Virus record (IMG/VR): IMGVR_UViG_3300028423_000702
Location: 1 to 38,554 of that record
Strand: one strand, 5' to 3'
DNA: 38,554 bases
DNA from: a virus
A program made the position numbers and the translations under genes. The notes beneath the pieces are model-generated. The model was given only the letters and a program-made list of their open reading frames with translations, had not been told where the DNA came from and searched no databases. Shown one piece after another: positions 31,304 to 38,538 of the stretch. Numbering within the stretch: the stretch's first letter is position 1; each line of letters opens with the position of its first letter.

Positions 31304-31978
31304 TCACTTGTTGCCGCCACCAATCTTCTTAATGATGTGACCGAGATCAGCCTTCTCCCACCGATCAAGTCGGCCAGAGCGATCCTTGGCAGTCCAGCTA
31401 CCGTCAGGGTCACAAAGAAGCGCACGTTGGGGATTTCCCTCGGAGTCGGCTTCGACCCTGAGTGCCAGCACTTCATCAAAGAAGTAGGGCATCCCCTGGC
31501 CGAGTTTGGTGCCGGGCATCATGGGCTGGTAGAGCAGCCGACCGTTCTCATCGGGTGACTTCTCCATCTTGGCACTGACGTACACGTTCTTCCCTGGCAG
31601 GTCGCGGAATGCCCGGATCAGGTCTGCCATCTGGTCCTGCATGGCTCCGTATGCCTGCCTGGGGTCTTTCGACTCTTTCTTTTCCTTTGCCAGGATCACC
31701 TCGGCAATCTCACTGATGGAATCGAGGCAAACAGTCTCGAAAGGCTTGGCTTCATCGGACGACACTAACCACTGGTAGGCATCGCGCAGGACGAAGAGGT
31801 CGGACACCTCGATGTACGGAATGTCGGCGTCACTAATGGAGAGCAAGCCTCCCTCGGCTGACAGGACGAGAGGGGAAGGAGCGGTCTTGACCAAGGTGGT
31901 CTTGCCTGCACCTGCGCCTCCGTAGACGAGGGTCTTGACGCCTCTTGAGGCGTATGACCGGGTGTTGTTGAGTTTCAT
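31304..31978 (-). CDS. Sak4-like RecA-fold ATPase (single-strand annealing)
   Basis: 224 residues. Walker A GGAGAGKTT at 20-28, Walker B VCLDS at 83-87, and MMPGTKLGQGMPYFFDEVLA typical of the phage AAA_24/Sak4 group. Sak4 proteins promote annealing and strand exchange with an SSB partner, here the DUF669 protein. It is the first gene of the leftward operon, with AGGAGCC ahead of the ATG, and the divergent promoter region lies immediately upstream. Confidence 0.85.
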   Translation of the reverse strand: MKLNNTRSYASRGVKTLVYGGAGAGKTTLVKTAPSPLVLSAEGGLLSISDADIPYIEVSDLFVLRDAYQWLVSSDEAKPFETVCLDSISEIAEVILAKEKKESKDPRQAYGAMQDQMADLIRAFRDLPGKNVYVSAKMEKSPDENGRLLYQPMMPGTKLGQGMPYFFDEVLALRVEADSEGNPQRALLCDPDGSWTAKDRSGRLDRWEKADLGHIIKKIGGGNK

Positions 31979-32076
31979 CTGTGGCTCCTGATTCCGGTCT
32001 TGGGTGACCGTGAGTTGAAGGTTAGACCATTCCGGTGTAGGCTGTCAACTCCCAATCGTTCACCGGAGACAGTCTA
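31979..32076. promoter_or_regulatory. Divergent early promoter region
   Basis: This 98-bp gap separates the leftward recombination operon from the rightward regulator gene. On the minus strand TTGACA (32043-32048) with TCTAAC (32021-32026) 16 bp away fits a sigma-70 promoter for the leftward operon. On the plus strand TTGAAG (32015-32020) and TAGGCT (32038-32043), 17 bp apart, is a weak candidate for the regulator. No other space for promoters exists here. Confidence 0.6.
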
Positions 32077-32077
32077 A
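32022..32077. promoter_or_regulatory. Inverted-repeat operator candidate
   Basis: TTAGAC-N4-CCGGTG (32022-32037) is mirrored by CACCGG-N5-GTCTAA (32061-32077). The left arm covers the candidate leftward -10 box and the right arm covers the Shine-Dalgarno of the Cro-like gene. The two arms, about 39 bp apart centre to centre, are suited to binding by the Cro-like protein encoded next to them. Confidence 0.6.
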
Positions 32078-32250
32078 TGATGACCTTGGAAAAAATCGTT
32101 GCATCCCTTCAGGATCGACGGCTCGACATCGTGGCTCAGGCCACTGGTGTTCACCCCAATACGCTGAGAGCCATCCGCCAGGGGAAGCAGACTAACCCCA
32201 CTTATTCTGTGCTTAAAGCAATCAACGACTATCTGGAGAACAAAGAATGA
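32077..32250 (+). CDS. Cro/CI-type helix-turn-helix regulator (57 aa)
   Basis: 57 residues (or 56 from the second ATG). LDIVAQATGVHPNTLRAIRQ is a clear helix-turn-helix, followed by YSVLKAINDYL. It is the size of phage Cro proteins and sits first in the rightward operon, opposite the leftward operon, with a dyad operator upstream. It probably represses one or both promoters. The stop overlaps the ATG of the next gene. Confidence 0.82.
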   Translation: MMTLEKIVASLQDRRLDIVAQATGVHPNTLRAIRQGKQTNPTYSVLKAINDYLENKE

Positions 32251-32950
32251 ATCTGACCACCACAACCACCCCAACGATGACCAGTCGTGAGATTGCGGAG
32301 TTGACGGGGAAGGAGCATTTTCACGTCAAGCGAGACATCCAAAAGACGCTTGATCTGGCAGGAATCGACGCATCCAGATTTGGATGCACCTACCTCGATG
32401 CTCAGAATAGGGAGCAGACTGAGTACCGACTGCCTCGACGCGAGTGCGATCTGGTCATTAGCGGCTACTCGGTCCCGTACCGGCTGGCTATCATTGATCG
32501 TTGGCATGAGCTGGAAAAGCAGTCGGCCCAGCCAGCCATCCCCTCAACCCCGTCCATCCAAGTTGCCTCAGAATGGCTTGGCATGGCTCAGCTACTCGGA
32601 GTTCCGACCCATTTGGCTCAGGCTGAGGCAGTCAAGCAGGTTGAGTTGAAAACAGGCATCGACTTTCGTCCACTTTTGGCCTCATCGCCTGCTCAGGATG
32701 CCATTGAGGACGATCAGATGATGCTTGAGCCTGCTGACATTGCAAAAAAGGCAGGCTTCACTCGGGCAAGATCGTCAACGAACTGCTGGCGCACTACGGT
32801 TTCCAGACCAAGGTCAATCGCTCTTGGGAGCCGACCGAGGCAGGCAAGAAGTATTCCCAAAGGCACCATTGGGTGCGTGGCAGCAAGTCTGGCTACAACT
32901 ACAAGTGGAAGTACGATCTTGTGTTGGCTCTTGTAGGAGAGGACCAATGA
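32247..32950 (+). CDS. Rha-family / antirepressor-type regulator, frameshifted near position 32764
   Basis: The N-terminal 90 residues (MTSREIAELTGKEHFHVKRD, EYRLPRRECDLVISGYSVPY, RLAIIDRWHELE) are the Rha phage-regulator domain. Up to about residue 170 (LEPADIAKKAGFT) the frame is good, then it loses sense. From 32765 the next frame gives GKIVNELLAHYGFQTKVNRS, then WEPTEAGKKYSQRHHWVRGS and a stop at 32948-32950, the expected antirepressor-type C-terminal domain. One missing base in the GGG run at 32764-32766 accounts for it. Full length would be about 234 residues. It is either inactivated or a sequence error. Confidence 0.8.
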
Positions 32951-33120
32951 CCTTCACCGACCCCTTAAACGCCGTCCGCTACGCTTCAGACCGGGCAAAT
33001 CAGTCCGGTATGACCTATACCATCGTGTATTACAGAGGAGAACTAAAAGTAGTACCACTGGTGAATGCCATAGAGGAACAGGTACTAGAGGTAATTCACA
33101 GTGTTGCCCCCATTATTTGA
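32947..33120 (+). CDS. Small hypothetical protein
   Basis: 57 residues (DPLNAVRYASDRANQSGMTY, TIVYYRGELKVVPL). The ATG overlaps the corrected stop of the antirepressor-type gene (ATGA) and the end overlaps the primase start by 20 bases. That tight packing itself supports the corrected frame of its upstream neighbour. No function known. Confidence 0.65.
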   Translation: MTFTDPLNAVRYASDRANQSGMTYTIVYYRGELKVVPLVNAIEEQVLEVIHSVAPII

Positions 33121-35014
33121 TCAGATGCCGGAAGAGCTAAAGCCAGTCGCTATATGGCTGGTTTGGAAGCTCACCGAAAGAGGCAAGGTTCCCTTCTGTG
33201 CAACGATGCTCAATCAGTTGGCCTCATCGACTGATCCTGACACCTGGAGTGACTTTGAGTCGGCCCAAACAGCATACGAGGAGGGCGGCTACGACGGGGT
33301 AGGGATCGCACTCGATGGCAAGGGGCTGGCTGCTGTGGACCTCGATCATTGCGTTGTGAACGGAGAGATCAGGGAAGACGCACTCAAGTTCCTTCGGTAC
33401 ATCAAAGCCGGGTACGTCGAGTATTCCCCCTCTGGCCAGGGGATCAGGGCTGTGGGTCTGGCAGAGAACATCGAGAGGGGTGTGAATGGAGAGGTCCATG
33501 GGCTTCACGTAGAGATGTACACCTCCGGTCGGTACGTCACTCTGACGGGTCATACGTTGTGGAACAATGGGATTAAGGCATTCGAGAACTTTGACAAAGC
33601 AGCAGCCAGTGTCACCCGACCCAAGGAGACAGGGGCTAAGGGCGACATCTTCCCGGAGGGCTATCGTAATCAGGGGCTGACCTCTATTGCTGGTTCGATG
33701 AGGCACATTGGGTTGAGCTTTGAAGCCATCCTGTCGGCCCTTTTTGCAGTCAACGAGGAGCGGTGCGACCCACCACTCTTCGATGATGAGGTCGAGCAGA
33801 TCGCCCGATCAGTCTCCCGGTATGAGCCAGAGGGAGATGTCGGGATTGAGGCTGCGTTGGGGGAGCAGGCTGCTGATGACCTGACCAGGGGTGACCAAGA
33901 CTACGGTCTTGTATGGGCTGATGAGCTGGACGACGACTATCAGCCGATACAGGAGGTTGTTGAGGGTCTGATTGCTGCTGAACAGGTGGCTCTGATCTAT
34001 GGAGCTTCAAACAGTGGCAAGACCTTCTGGGCGCTTTATATGGCTGCTTGTATAGCAGAGGGCGAGATTTTTCATGGAAGACGCACTGACCCAGGTCTGG
34101 TCATCTATGTGGCTGCTGAAGCCCCTGAGTCCATCAAGAAGAGAGTGCAGGCACTGAAGAAGCACACCGGCTGGAAGCTGGAGAATCTGGCTATCCTCCC
34201 CTACCCGCTGGACTTCTACCAGTCTGACGCAGCCGCCCTGGGACTGGTGAGGGCGGTGCAGGGCGTCGAGGGCGCAAGAGGGCGCAAGGCCAAAATGATC
34301 TACGGTGACACCATGGCCAGGATGGCACCGGGAGCCAATGAGAACTCTGGCGAGGACATGGGTCCGGTTCTCAAGCGATTTGACATGGTTGTTAGGGAGA
34401 CAAAGGCAGCTCTCGGGCTGGTCCACCATGAGGGCAAGGACGCCACCAGAGGGGCCAGAGGATGGTCAGGGATACGGGCGCATGTCGATACGGAGATTCA
34501 GGTGACGCATGAGAAAGGTGTCCGTATGGCTACTGTCACCAAGCAGCGTGATCTTCCGTCCAATGGGGCCACCCTTGGGTTCCGCCTTGAGGTGGTCAAG
34601 ATGGGCATTAACCAGTGGGGGACCGATGACACGACCTGTGTGGCTCTCCCTGATGAGAATGCCAAGCCAGCAAAGACCAAGCTCCAAGAGCACACCGACT
34701 TCTTCATCGAGGCTTGGGAATGGGCAGGCAGCGACTACCAAGACAACCACCCTCACATCACCAGATCGGCACTTAAGGACTACATTCGTTCTGTCATGGA
34801 GCGCCCTAAAGCGCCCCAGGGCGGCGAGGGCGCAGGGAGGGCGGAGAACGTAAGTGAACGGACGATTGAGAATAAATTACGGCCCTCACGGAAGGGGGAA
34901 CTGATCTCCGACCTTCTGGCCAATGGGATCATTGAGATAGTCGGGCATGGGTATATCGTTATAGATCATGCAGTTATGGCTCACATTGAAACCAAAAACT
35001 GGTCAACGCCCTAA
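33101..35014 (+). CDS. Primase-helicase: PrimPol domain, PriCT-1 and RepA-like ATPase
   Basis: 637 residues. The bifunctional primase-polymerase domain has GVGIALDGKGLAAVDLDHC (D80, D82), YSPSGQGIRAVG and HVEMYTSGRYVTLTGH. PriCT-1 follows at about 188-242 (YRNQGLTSIAGSMRHIG, DDEVEQIARSVSRYEP). A RecA/RepA-type ATPase has Walker A GASNSGKT at 301-308 and IYVAAEAPESIKKRV. This single protein could prime and unwind at the phage origin. It starts at GTG with AGAGGT upstream; ATG at 33125 is an alternative. Its 3' third contains many AGGGCG motifs that continue in the following gap. Confidence 0.92.
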   Translation: MLPPLFDQMPEELKPVAIWLVWKLTERGKVPFCATMLNQLASSTDPDTWSDFESAQTAYEEGGYDGVGIALDGKGLAAVDLDHCVVNGEIREDALKFLRYIKAGYVEYSPSGQGIRAVGLAENIERGVNGEVHGLHVEMYTSGRYVTLTGHTLWNNGIKAFENFDKAAASVTRPKETGAKGDIFPEGYRNQGLTSIAGSMRHIGLSFEAILSALFAVNEERCDPPLFDDEVEQIARSVSRYEPEGDVGIEAALGEQAADDLTRGDQDYGLVWADELDDDYQPIQEVVEGLIAAEQVALIYGASNSGKTFWALYMAACIAEGEIFHGRRTDPGLVIYVAAEAPESIKKRVQALKKHTGWKLENLAILPYPLDFYQSDAAALGLVRAVQGVEGARGRKAKMIYGDTMARMAPGANENSGEDMGPVLKRFDMVVRETKAALGLVHHEGKDATRGARGWSGIRAHVDTEIQVTHEKGVRMATVTKQRDLPSNGATLGFRLEVVKMGINQWGTDDTTCVALPDENAKPAKTKLQEHTDFFIEAWEWAGSDYQDNHPHITRSALKDYIRSVMERPKAPQGGEGAGRAENVSERTIENKLRPSRKGELISDLLANGIIEIVGHGYIVIDHAVMAHIETKNWSTP

Positions 35015-35134
35015 CGCCCTCAAGCGCCCTAGGGCGGTATAGGGCGCTCAGGGCGGAGAATGGCACCACAAACGCCCGCCCTCGCCCTCTCCCCTCTGGG
35101 AGGGCGAAAGGGCGTGTGTCATTCCGTGAGGGCG
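35007..35134. repeat. AGGGCG/CGCCCT repeat cluster, candidate replication origin
   Basis: Within 128 bp there are eleven copies of AGGGCG or its complement: CGCCCT at 35007, 35015, 35025, 35077, 35083 and AGGGCG at 35031, 35041, 35050, 35101, 35109, 35129. Some flank each other as hairpins (35025-35036). An AT-rich stretch (gattaaataaaac, 35148-35160) follows. Four more copies lie at 34250-34284 and four at 34802-34843 in the primase gene, and three downstream. Position right after the primase-helicase suits iterons of an origin. Confidence 0.6.
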
Positions 35135-35174
35135 AGGGAGGGAGTAAGATTAAATAAAACCGGAGTATTTCCCA

Positions 35175-35939
35175 GTGATTGAAATTGAAACTAATATTAG
35201 TAATGCCATGAGGGCGCTACGTTCTGCTGCTGGAAGGCAGGTGCGCTTTGCTACCAAGCAAGCATTGAACGATGTTGCTTACAAGGCTAAAGAAGAGCTG
35301 GGAAGAGAAGCCCGAGATGTTTTCCATAAACCAACGCCTGCAACTATTAAGGCTGGTTATGTCACACCTGCCAAACAGAGTGACCTGACGGCTAAGGTCT
35401 GGTTGAAAAATCAGATGCCCAAAGGGACTGCGCCTAACAGGTGGTTGGCACCCCACATCAAGGGCGGCAAAAGGGCGGACAAAAGATCGGAGAGATTATT
35501 GAGGATCAAAAGTGTAGGCGGCAAATACGCCGGTCAGCCGATTCTTCCGCATGGTTATCAAACCTTTATTCATCGGGACTACCAGAACAAGTACGGGAAT
35601 ATCACCGGGCCAAGGATGGTGCAGATATTGTCTGAGCTACAGGCTTTCCAAGAAGTCGGGTTTAGTTCCAACCGGACATTTAGACGAGGGGCTTATAGTC
35701 GGGTTGGTAGTGCAAAACCGAAATACTTTGTCATTCCGGTCCAGAGCGGGGCCAGACACCCAGGCATCTATGAGCGAAGAGGAAAGAAGTTGAAGATGGT
35801 GGTTGGGTTCATTAGGCTGCCGACTTATGAAGCAGAAGTGTACGACTTCTTCTTTACCGTCAAGAATACGGCGGCGAAGAATTACGGGAGCTTCTTTAGG
35901 CGCAGATACCAGCGAGCACTAGAAACGATCAGAATTTAA
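35175..35939 (+). CDS. Unknown protein, possibly tail/head-completion-like
   Basis: 254 residues from a GTG with GGAG upstream. Basic: IETNISNAMRALRSAAGRQV, RFATKQALNDVAYKAKEEL, FHKPTPATIKAGYV, then LTAKVWLKN and ALETIRI at the end. The N-terminal pattern (helical segment, then a KPTPxTI turn and strands) recalls phage tail-completion or minor tail proteins, but the gene stands far from the structural region, after the primase. I cannot assign a function. A basic surface (RRRYQRA, GKKLKMV) would fit nucleic-acid binding too. Confidence 0.6.
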   Translation: MIEIETNISNAMRALRSAAGRQVRFATKQALNDVAYKAKEELGREARDVFHKPTPATIKAGYVTPAKQSDLTAKVWLKNQMPKGTAPNRWLAPHIKGGKRADKRSERLLRIKSVGGKYAGQPILPHGYQTFIHRDYQNKYGNITGPRMVQILSELQAFQEVGFSSNRTFRRGAYSRVGSAKPKYFVIPVQSGARHPGIYERRGKKLKMVVGFIRLPTYEAEVYDFFFTVKNTAAKNYGSFFRRRYQRALETIRI

Positions 35940-36465
35940 CCCCCCCTTTACTTTTCAAAAAGGGGTTACTCAAAAAATGACCCCCCCTCTCAATTTTGGG
36001 CTTGACCCTGGTTGGAGCAGAGAAAGGCCAGGGGTGCCGCCCGGTACGGTACGCCAGAGGGGCTGAGAGCGATTCTGAGGGGTTTTTGAGGGTGGGGCAG
36101 TACGTTGGTATGGTTTGGAGTCTTGAGGGGCTTAGAGAGGCTGTGAGGGGGTCTTAGGGTTTTGAGCGGGGCGGGAGAGGAGTGAATAGGAGGGACCATG
36201 GTTATGGCCGCATCTTGTCTCTCCACCTGTGGGATTCTGTCTATGAGTAGATACCTATAGGCAAAAACCCATAGGTGAACTCCAGGTCTGCTCCAGATGT
36301 GACTTTCCCGTAAGTGACTGACAAGACAAGGAAATTTTGGAGCGAGAGAAGATTCAAGGCTCCCGAATTTTTTTTTTAAAGTCTGTTTCCCATGGCATCC
36401 CCCACCCTGGTGTCCATAAGTGTTTTCTAATATAGACCAAGGGAGAACCAGAACGAACCGAGAAC
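35940..36465. other. Non-coding G-rich stretch, no gene
   Basis: No convincing reading frame in either strand. It holds C and G runs (cccccc at 35940, 35984), an imperfect AACCCC...GGGGTT inversion at its start, and a stretch at 36070-36190 with many TGAGGGG-like repeats (GGGG about every 15 bases) that could form G-quadruplex structures. Similarity to an origin or regulatory leader is possible but not shown. Confidence 0.5.
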
Positions 36466-36548
36466 GATAATGAGAATCATTCTCACTTGCAAGCGCGAAT
36501 CATTCGCATTTGCATTTGCGAAAGGTAATGCAAATCATTCTCGTTTGC
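36466..36548. repeat. Left hexamer array (Fur-box-like)
   Basis: The array reads as GATAAT GAGAAT C ATTCTC, then GCGAAT C ATTCGC ATTTGC ATTTGC, then GCAAAT C ATTCTC GTTTGC. The first 19 bases (36466-36484) match the Fur box consensus at 17 of 19 positions. A 15-base piece at 36507-36521 recurs inverted at 38513-38527 in the right array. It could be a Fur operator, an iteron set or an element end. Confidence 0.6.
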
Positions 36549-36822
36549 CATTCGTTCAAAGTATCCGACCAACTATATGACCGCGTGTGCGTTCGTTTGA
36601 TGCGGGATGCCAGCTGGCGAGTGATGGGTGCGGGTCGGGTGAGAGCACCTTGGCCCATTGGGTGCGGCGAGGGATGCCAGCTGGACGGCGAGGGACGGTG
36701 CGGTGCCACCTGGACACCTGGACCAATAAGGTCATCTTATGCGGGTATATGGGGAATTCTATTGGGCGCAGACGGCGCTATTTGAGAGTATTGGGGTTCC
36801 AATAACACGATAGGAAACGATT
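36549..36822. other. Non-coding region upstream of the terminal operon
   Basis: No reliable gene. GGGATGCCAGCTGG occurs at 36602 and again at 36672, and ATGCCAGCTGG appears once more at 37388. A small palindrome TATTGG-GGTT-CCAATA (36789-36804) lies just before the AGGAAA of the first operon gene and could be an operator. A long spurious frame (36510-36785) was rejected because it runs through the repeats and has no family resemblance. Confidence 0.45.
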
Positions 36823-36963
36823 ATGATACACGATTATGCAAAACCCATAGCTGCCAGACGGTCTATCTTTGCCCGCATTGCTCGGGCATTCCGTCGGTTT
36901 ATCGTGCGACGGAATCGGGCACGCCAGGTCCCGGTAACCAACCCGATTAAGGTGGCAAAATGA
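36823..36963 (+). CDS. Small very basic protein, first gene of the terminal operon
   Basis: 46 residues with AGGAAA upstream. The middle (ARRSIFARIARAFRRFIVRR, NRARQ) is an arginine-rich amphipathic helix that may bind nucleic acid or membrane. The stop overlaps the next ATG (ATGA). Unknown function. Confidence 0.5.
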   Translation: MIHDYAKPIAARRSIFARIARAFRRFIVRRNRARQVPVTNPIKVAK

Positions 36964-37181
36964 AATTAACGCAAACAACGATGTATTGCATTGTGACGCG
37001 GCATAACGAATGCTCGCCATTGTACGAAAGCCTCGAGCGGTTATTAGTTGATGCCAAGCGCTTGCAGTTGGGTAGAGTAATCATTCCTGCTGCAAATACC
37101 GATCTTCCATATTTTCTAGACATGAAAAACGGCGAGATTGCCGGGTTTGTCATGTGCAATAAGACTAAGGGGGCATTTTGA
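36960..37181 (+). CDS. Small hypothetical protein in terminal operon
   Basis: 73 residues: MYCIVTRHNECSPLYESLER, LLVDAKRLQLGRVIIPAANT, EIAGFVMCNKTKG. Appears to be a small alpha/beta protein. Coupled to both neighbours by ATGA overlaps. No family recognised. Confidence 0.6.
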   Translation: MKLTQTTMYCIVTRHNECSPLYESLERLLVDAKRLQLGRVIIPAANTDLPYFLDMKNGEIAGFVMCNKTKGAF

Positions 37182-37864
37182 TGATTGTACACTTATCCAT
37201 ATCCAGCAGGAACAGCAAAACCGGACCTATCCCGGTATCAACTACCGAACCCCGCTCATGCCCAAAATCATGCCCCTTGCTCGGCAAGGGATGTTATGCG
37301 AATGCAGGACCGCTCGCGCTTCACTGGCGGAAAGTAGGAAAGGAAAGGGGGCAGGATTGGAATTCGTTTTGCGAGTCTGTCGCATCCATGCCAGCTGGCC
37401 AGGTTTGGCGACACAATCAGGCTGGCGACCTACCTCATCAACGCGGTCGGATTGACGCGGAAAAGTTGATGCAATTGGTTATGGCCAATAAAGGCCGCCA
37501 AGGCTTCACATACACTCATCATCGCGTTTCTTTTAAGACTGACGCGCATCGCCACAATGCCGCTGAAATCTTTCTAGCAAACCGGCTGGGTTTCACGGTT
37601 AATATTTCGGCCAATAGTCCATCGCATGCCGACGAACTAATTGACCTAAAAATTGCCCCGGTTGTTACTGTTTTGCCGATGGACAACCCGCCAGGGGAAA
37701 CGCCAGTAGGTCGGCGGATTCTTCGTTGTCCAGCTGAATATAAAGACACCGATTGTGCGCGTTGCAAGCTATGTGCGCATAGTGACCGTAAATACGTTAT
37801 TGGTTTTACCGCTCACGGTACACAAAAGAAAGCCGCTGATTTGATCGCAAGGGGTGAAAAATGA
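37181..37864 (+). CDS. GP88/DUF7227-like protein of phages and plasmids
   Basis: 227 residues from the ATG at 37181 (AAGGGGG upstream; overlaps the previous stop). Conserved start VHLSISSRNSKTGPIPVSTT, SCPKSCPLLGKGCYA (C28, C32, C39), GPLALHWRKVGKERG, WRHNQAGDLPH and GFTYTHHRVSF. The C-terminal CPAEYKDTDCARCKLCAHSD adds a second cysteine group, suggesting an iron-sulphur or zinc site. The family is widespread in plasmids and phages; its function is unknown to me. A possible role in DNA or host-defence interplay would be guesswork. Confidence 0.8.
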   Translation: MIVHLSISSRNSKTGPIPVSTTEPRSCPKSCPLLGKGCYANAGPLALHWRKVGKERGQDWNSFCESVASMPAGQVWRHNQAGDLPHQRGRIDAEKLMQLVMANKGRQGFTYTHHRVSFKTDAHRHNAAEIFLANRLGFTVNISANSPSHADELIDLKIAPVVTVLPMDNPPGETPVGRRILRCPAEYKDTDCARCKLCAHSDRKYVIGFTAHGTQKKAADLIARGEK

Positions 37865-38076
37865 TGCTCACAATCAAAAGCCGCAAAATCGGCCAATCTT
37901 TCACTTTCCGCATGCCAGACACTGGCGGGTACATAACGCTTGGCATCACCGGGCAGCAATTGCGCCAACCTTGCAAAGGTGGCGTATTCTTTGGTTCAAC
38001 CCTTATGGCGACTCCCGATACTTTCGAGGCGGAATGTCGTCGCTGGTATCGGGCATATATGCGGGGTACGGACTAA
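37861..38076 (+). CDS. Small hypothetical protein in terminal operon
   Basis: 71 residues, strand-rich (LTIKSRKIGQSFTFRMPDTG, GYITLGITGQQLRQPCKGG) with a helical tail (ECRRWYRAYMRG). The motif GYITLGITG recalls small carbon-storage-regulator-like folds, but similarity is weak, so I leave it as unknown. Overlaps both neighbours. Confidence 0.6.
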   Translation: MMLTIKSRKIGQSFTFRMPDTGGYITLGITGQQLRQPCKGGVFFGSTLMATPDTFEAECRRWYRAYMRGTD

Positions 38077-38165
38077 TGCCCGCGTATGGATACGATTATC
38101 CAAGCTGGCTCGCGATGGCCATTGCCGTAGCAGTTTGGTTTGCGGTTTACCTGTACCACCGATGA
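38076..38165 (+). CDS. Tiny single-pass membrane protein (29 aa)
   Basis: 29 residues: PAYGYDYPSWLAMAIAVAVW and FAVYLYHR, one clear membrane helix. The ATG overlaps the previous stop (TAATG). A role in a membrane complex is plausible, but at this length the gene itself is not certain. Confidence 0.5.
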   Translation: MPAYGYDYPSWLAMAIAVAVWFAVYLYHR

Positions 38166-38191
38166 TCCATTAACCCTTTCGCCTAACCCTT

Positions 38192-38215
38192 AACCCGCCA
38201 TGTGCGGGTTTTTTT
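38192..38215 (+). terminator. Rho-independent terminator of the terminal operon
   Basis: AACCCGC (38192-38198) pairs with GCGGGTT (38204-38210) around a five-base loop, followed by a run of T to 38215. It ends the five-gene operon that began at 36823. Confidence 0.85.
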
Positions 38216-38435
38216 GTGCCTGCTGAAACAGTCCAGGCGCATCAATCCGTCCAGGTGACACACGGGCCACAGTCCAGGCGGACACACTCGGCCATATCTC
38301 ACCGCGTCCTGTAGTCCATTCTGAGCCGCTGTCAGTCCAACCCGGTACACTCGCATACCCTGCTACTTTGGCGCGGTCATAGCGGGTTACAGACTGTCGG
38401 GTGATGCTGGCACCACGCGCCACCAACCCGAACCC
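38216..38435. other. Non-coding region with GTCCAGG repeats
   Basis: ACAGTCCAGGCG occurs exactly twice (38229-38240 and 38269-38280), with CCGTCCAGGTG between them, and AGTCCA recurs near 38312 and 38333. A minus-strand frame (38190-38450) spans this region but runs into the terminator stem and was not accepted. No gene is seen. Confidence 0.5.
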
Positions 38436-38538
38436 ATTATCATTGATCATTGATAATCGTTATCACTACTAGGTGCAAATGATTGTCATTATCTAATGCG
38501 AATGAGAATTGGTCGCAAATGCAAATGATTATCATTAG
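38436..38538. repeat. Right hexamer array (Fur-box-like)
   Basis: ATTATC, GATAAT-C-GTTATC (38451-38463), GCAAAT-GATTGTC-ATTATC, GCGAAT-GAGAAT, and GCAAAT-GCAAAT-GATTATCATTA follow each other. The elements are the same hexamers as in the left array, partly in the opposite orientation. The 15-base stretch at 38513-38527 is the exact complement of 36507-36521. Confidence 0.6.

Noticed and set aside
35007-35134. CRISPR array
   Set aside because: Repeats are only six bases, in both orientations and unevenly spaced, unlike CRISPR repeats and spacers; no cas genes nearby. The Cas4-like nuclease fits a phage recombination set.
36510-36785. 91-codon plus-strand frame in the gap before the terminal operon
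   Set aside because: It begins within the hexamer array, runs through the GATGCCAGCTGG repeats and shows no domain or good ribosome site.
38190-38450. 86-codon minus-strand frame near the right end
   Set aside because: Its end falls in the terminator stem and its body over the GTCCAGG repeats; no family resemblance. A small chance remains that it is real.
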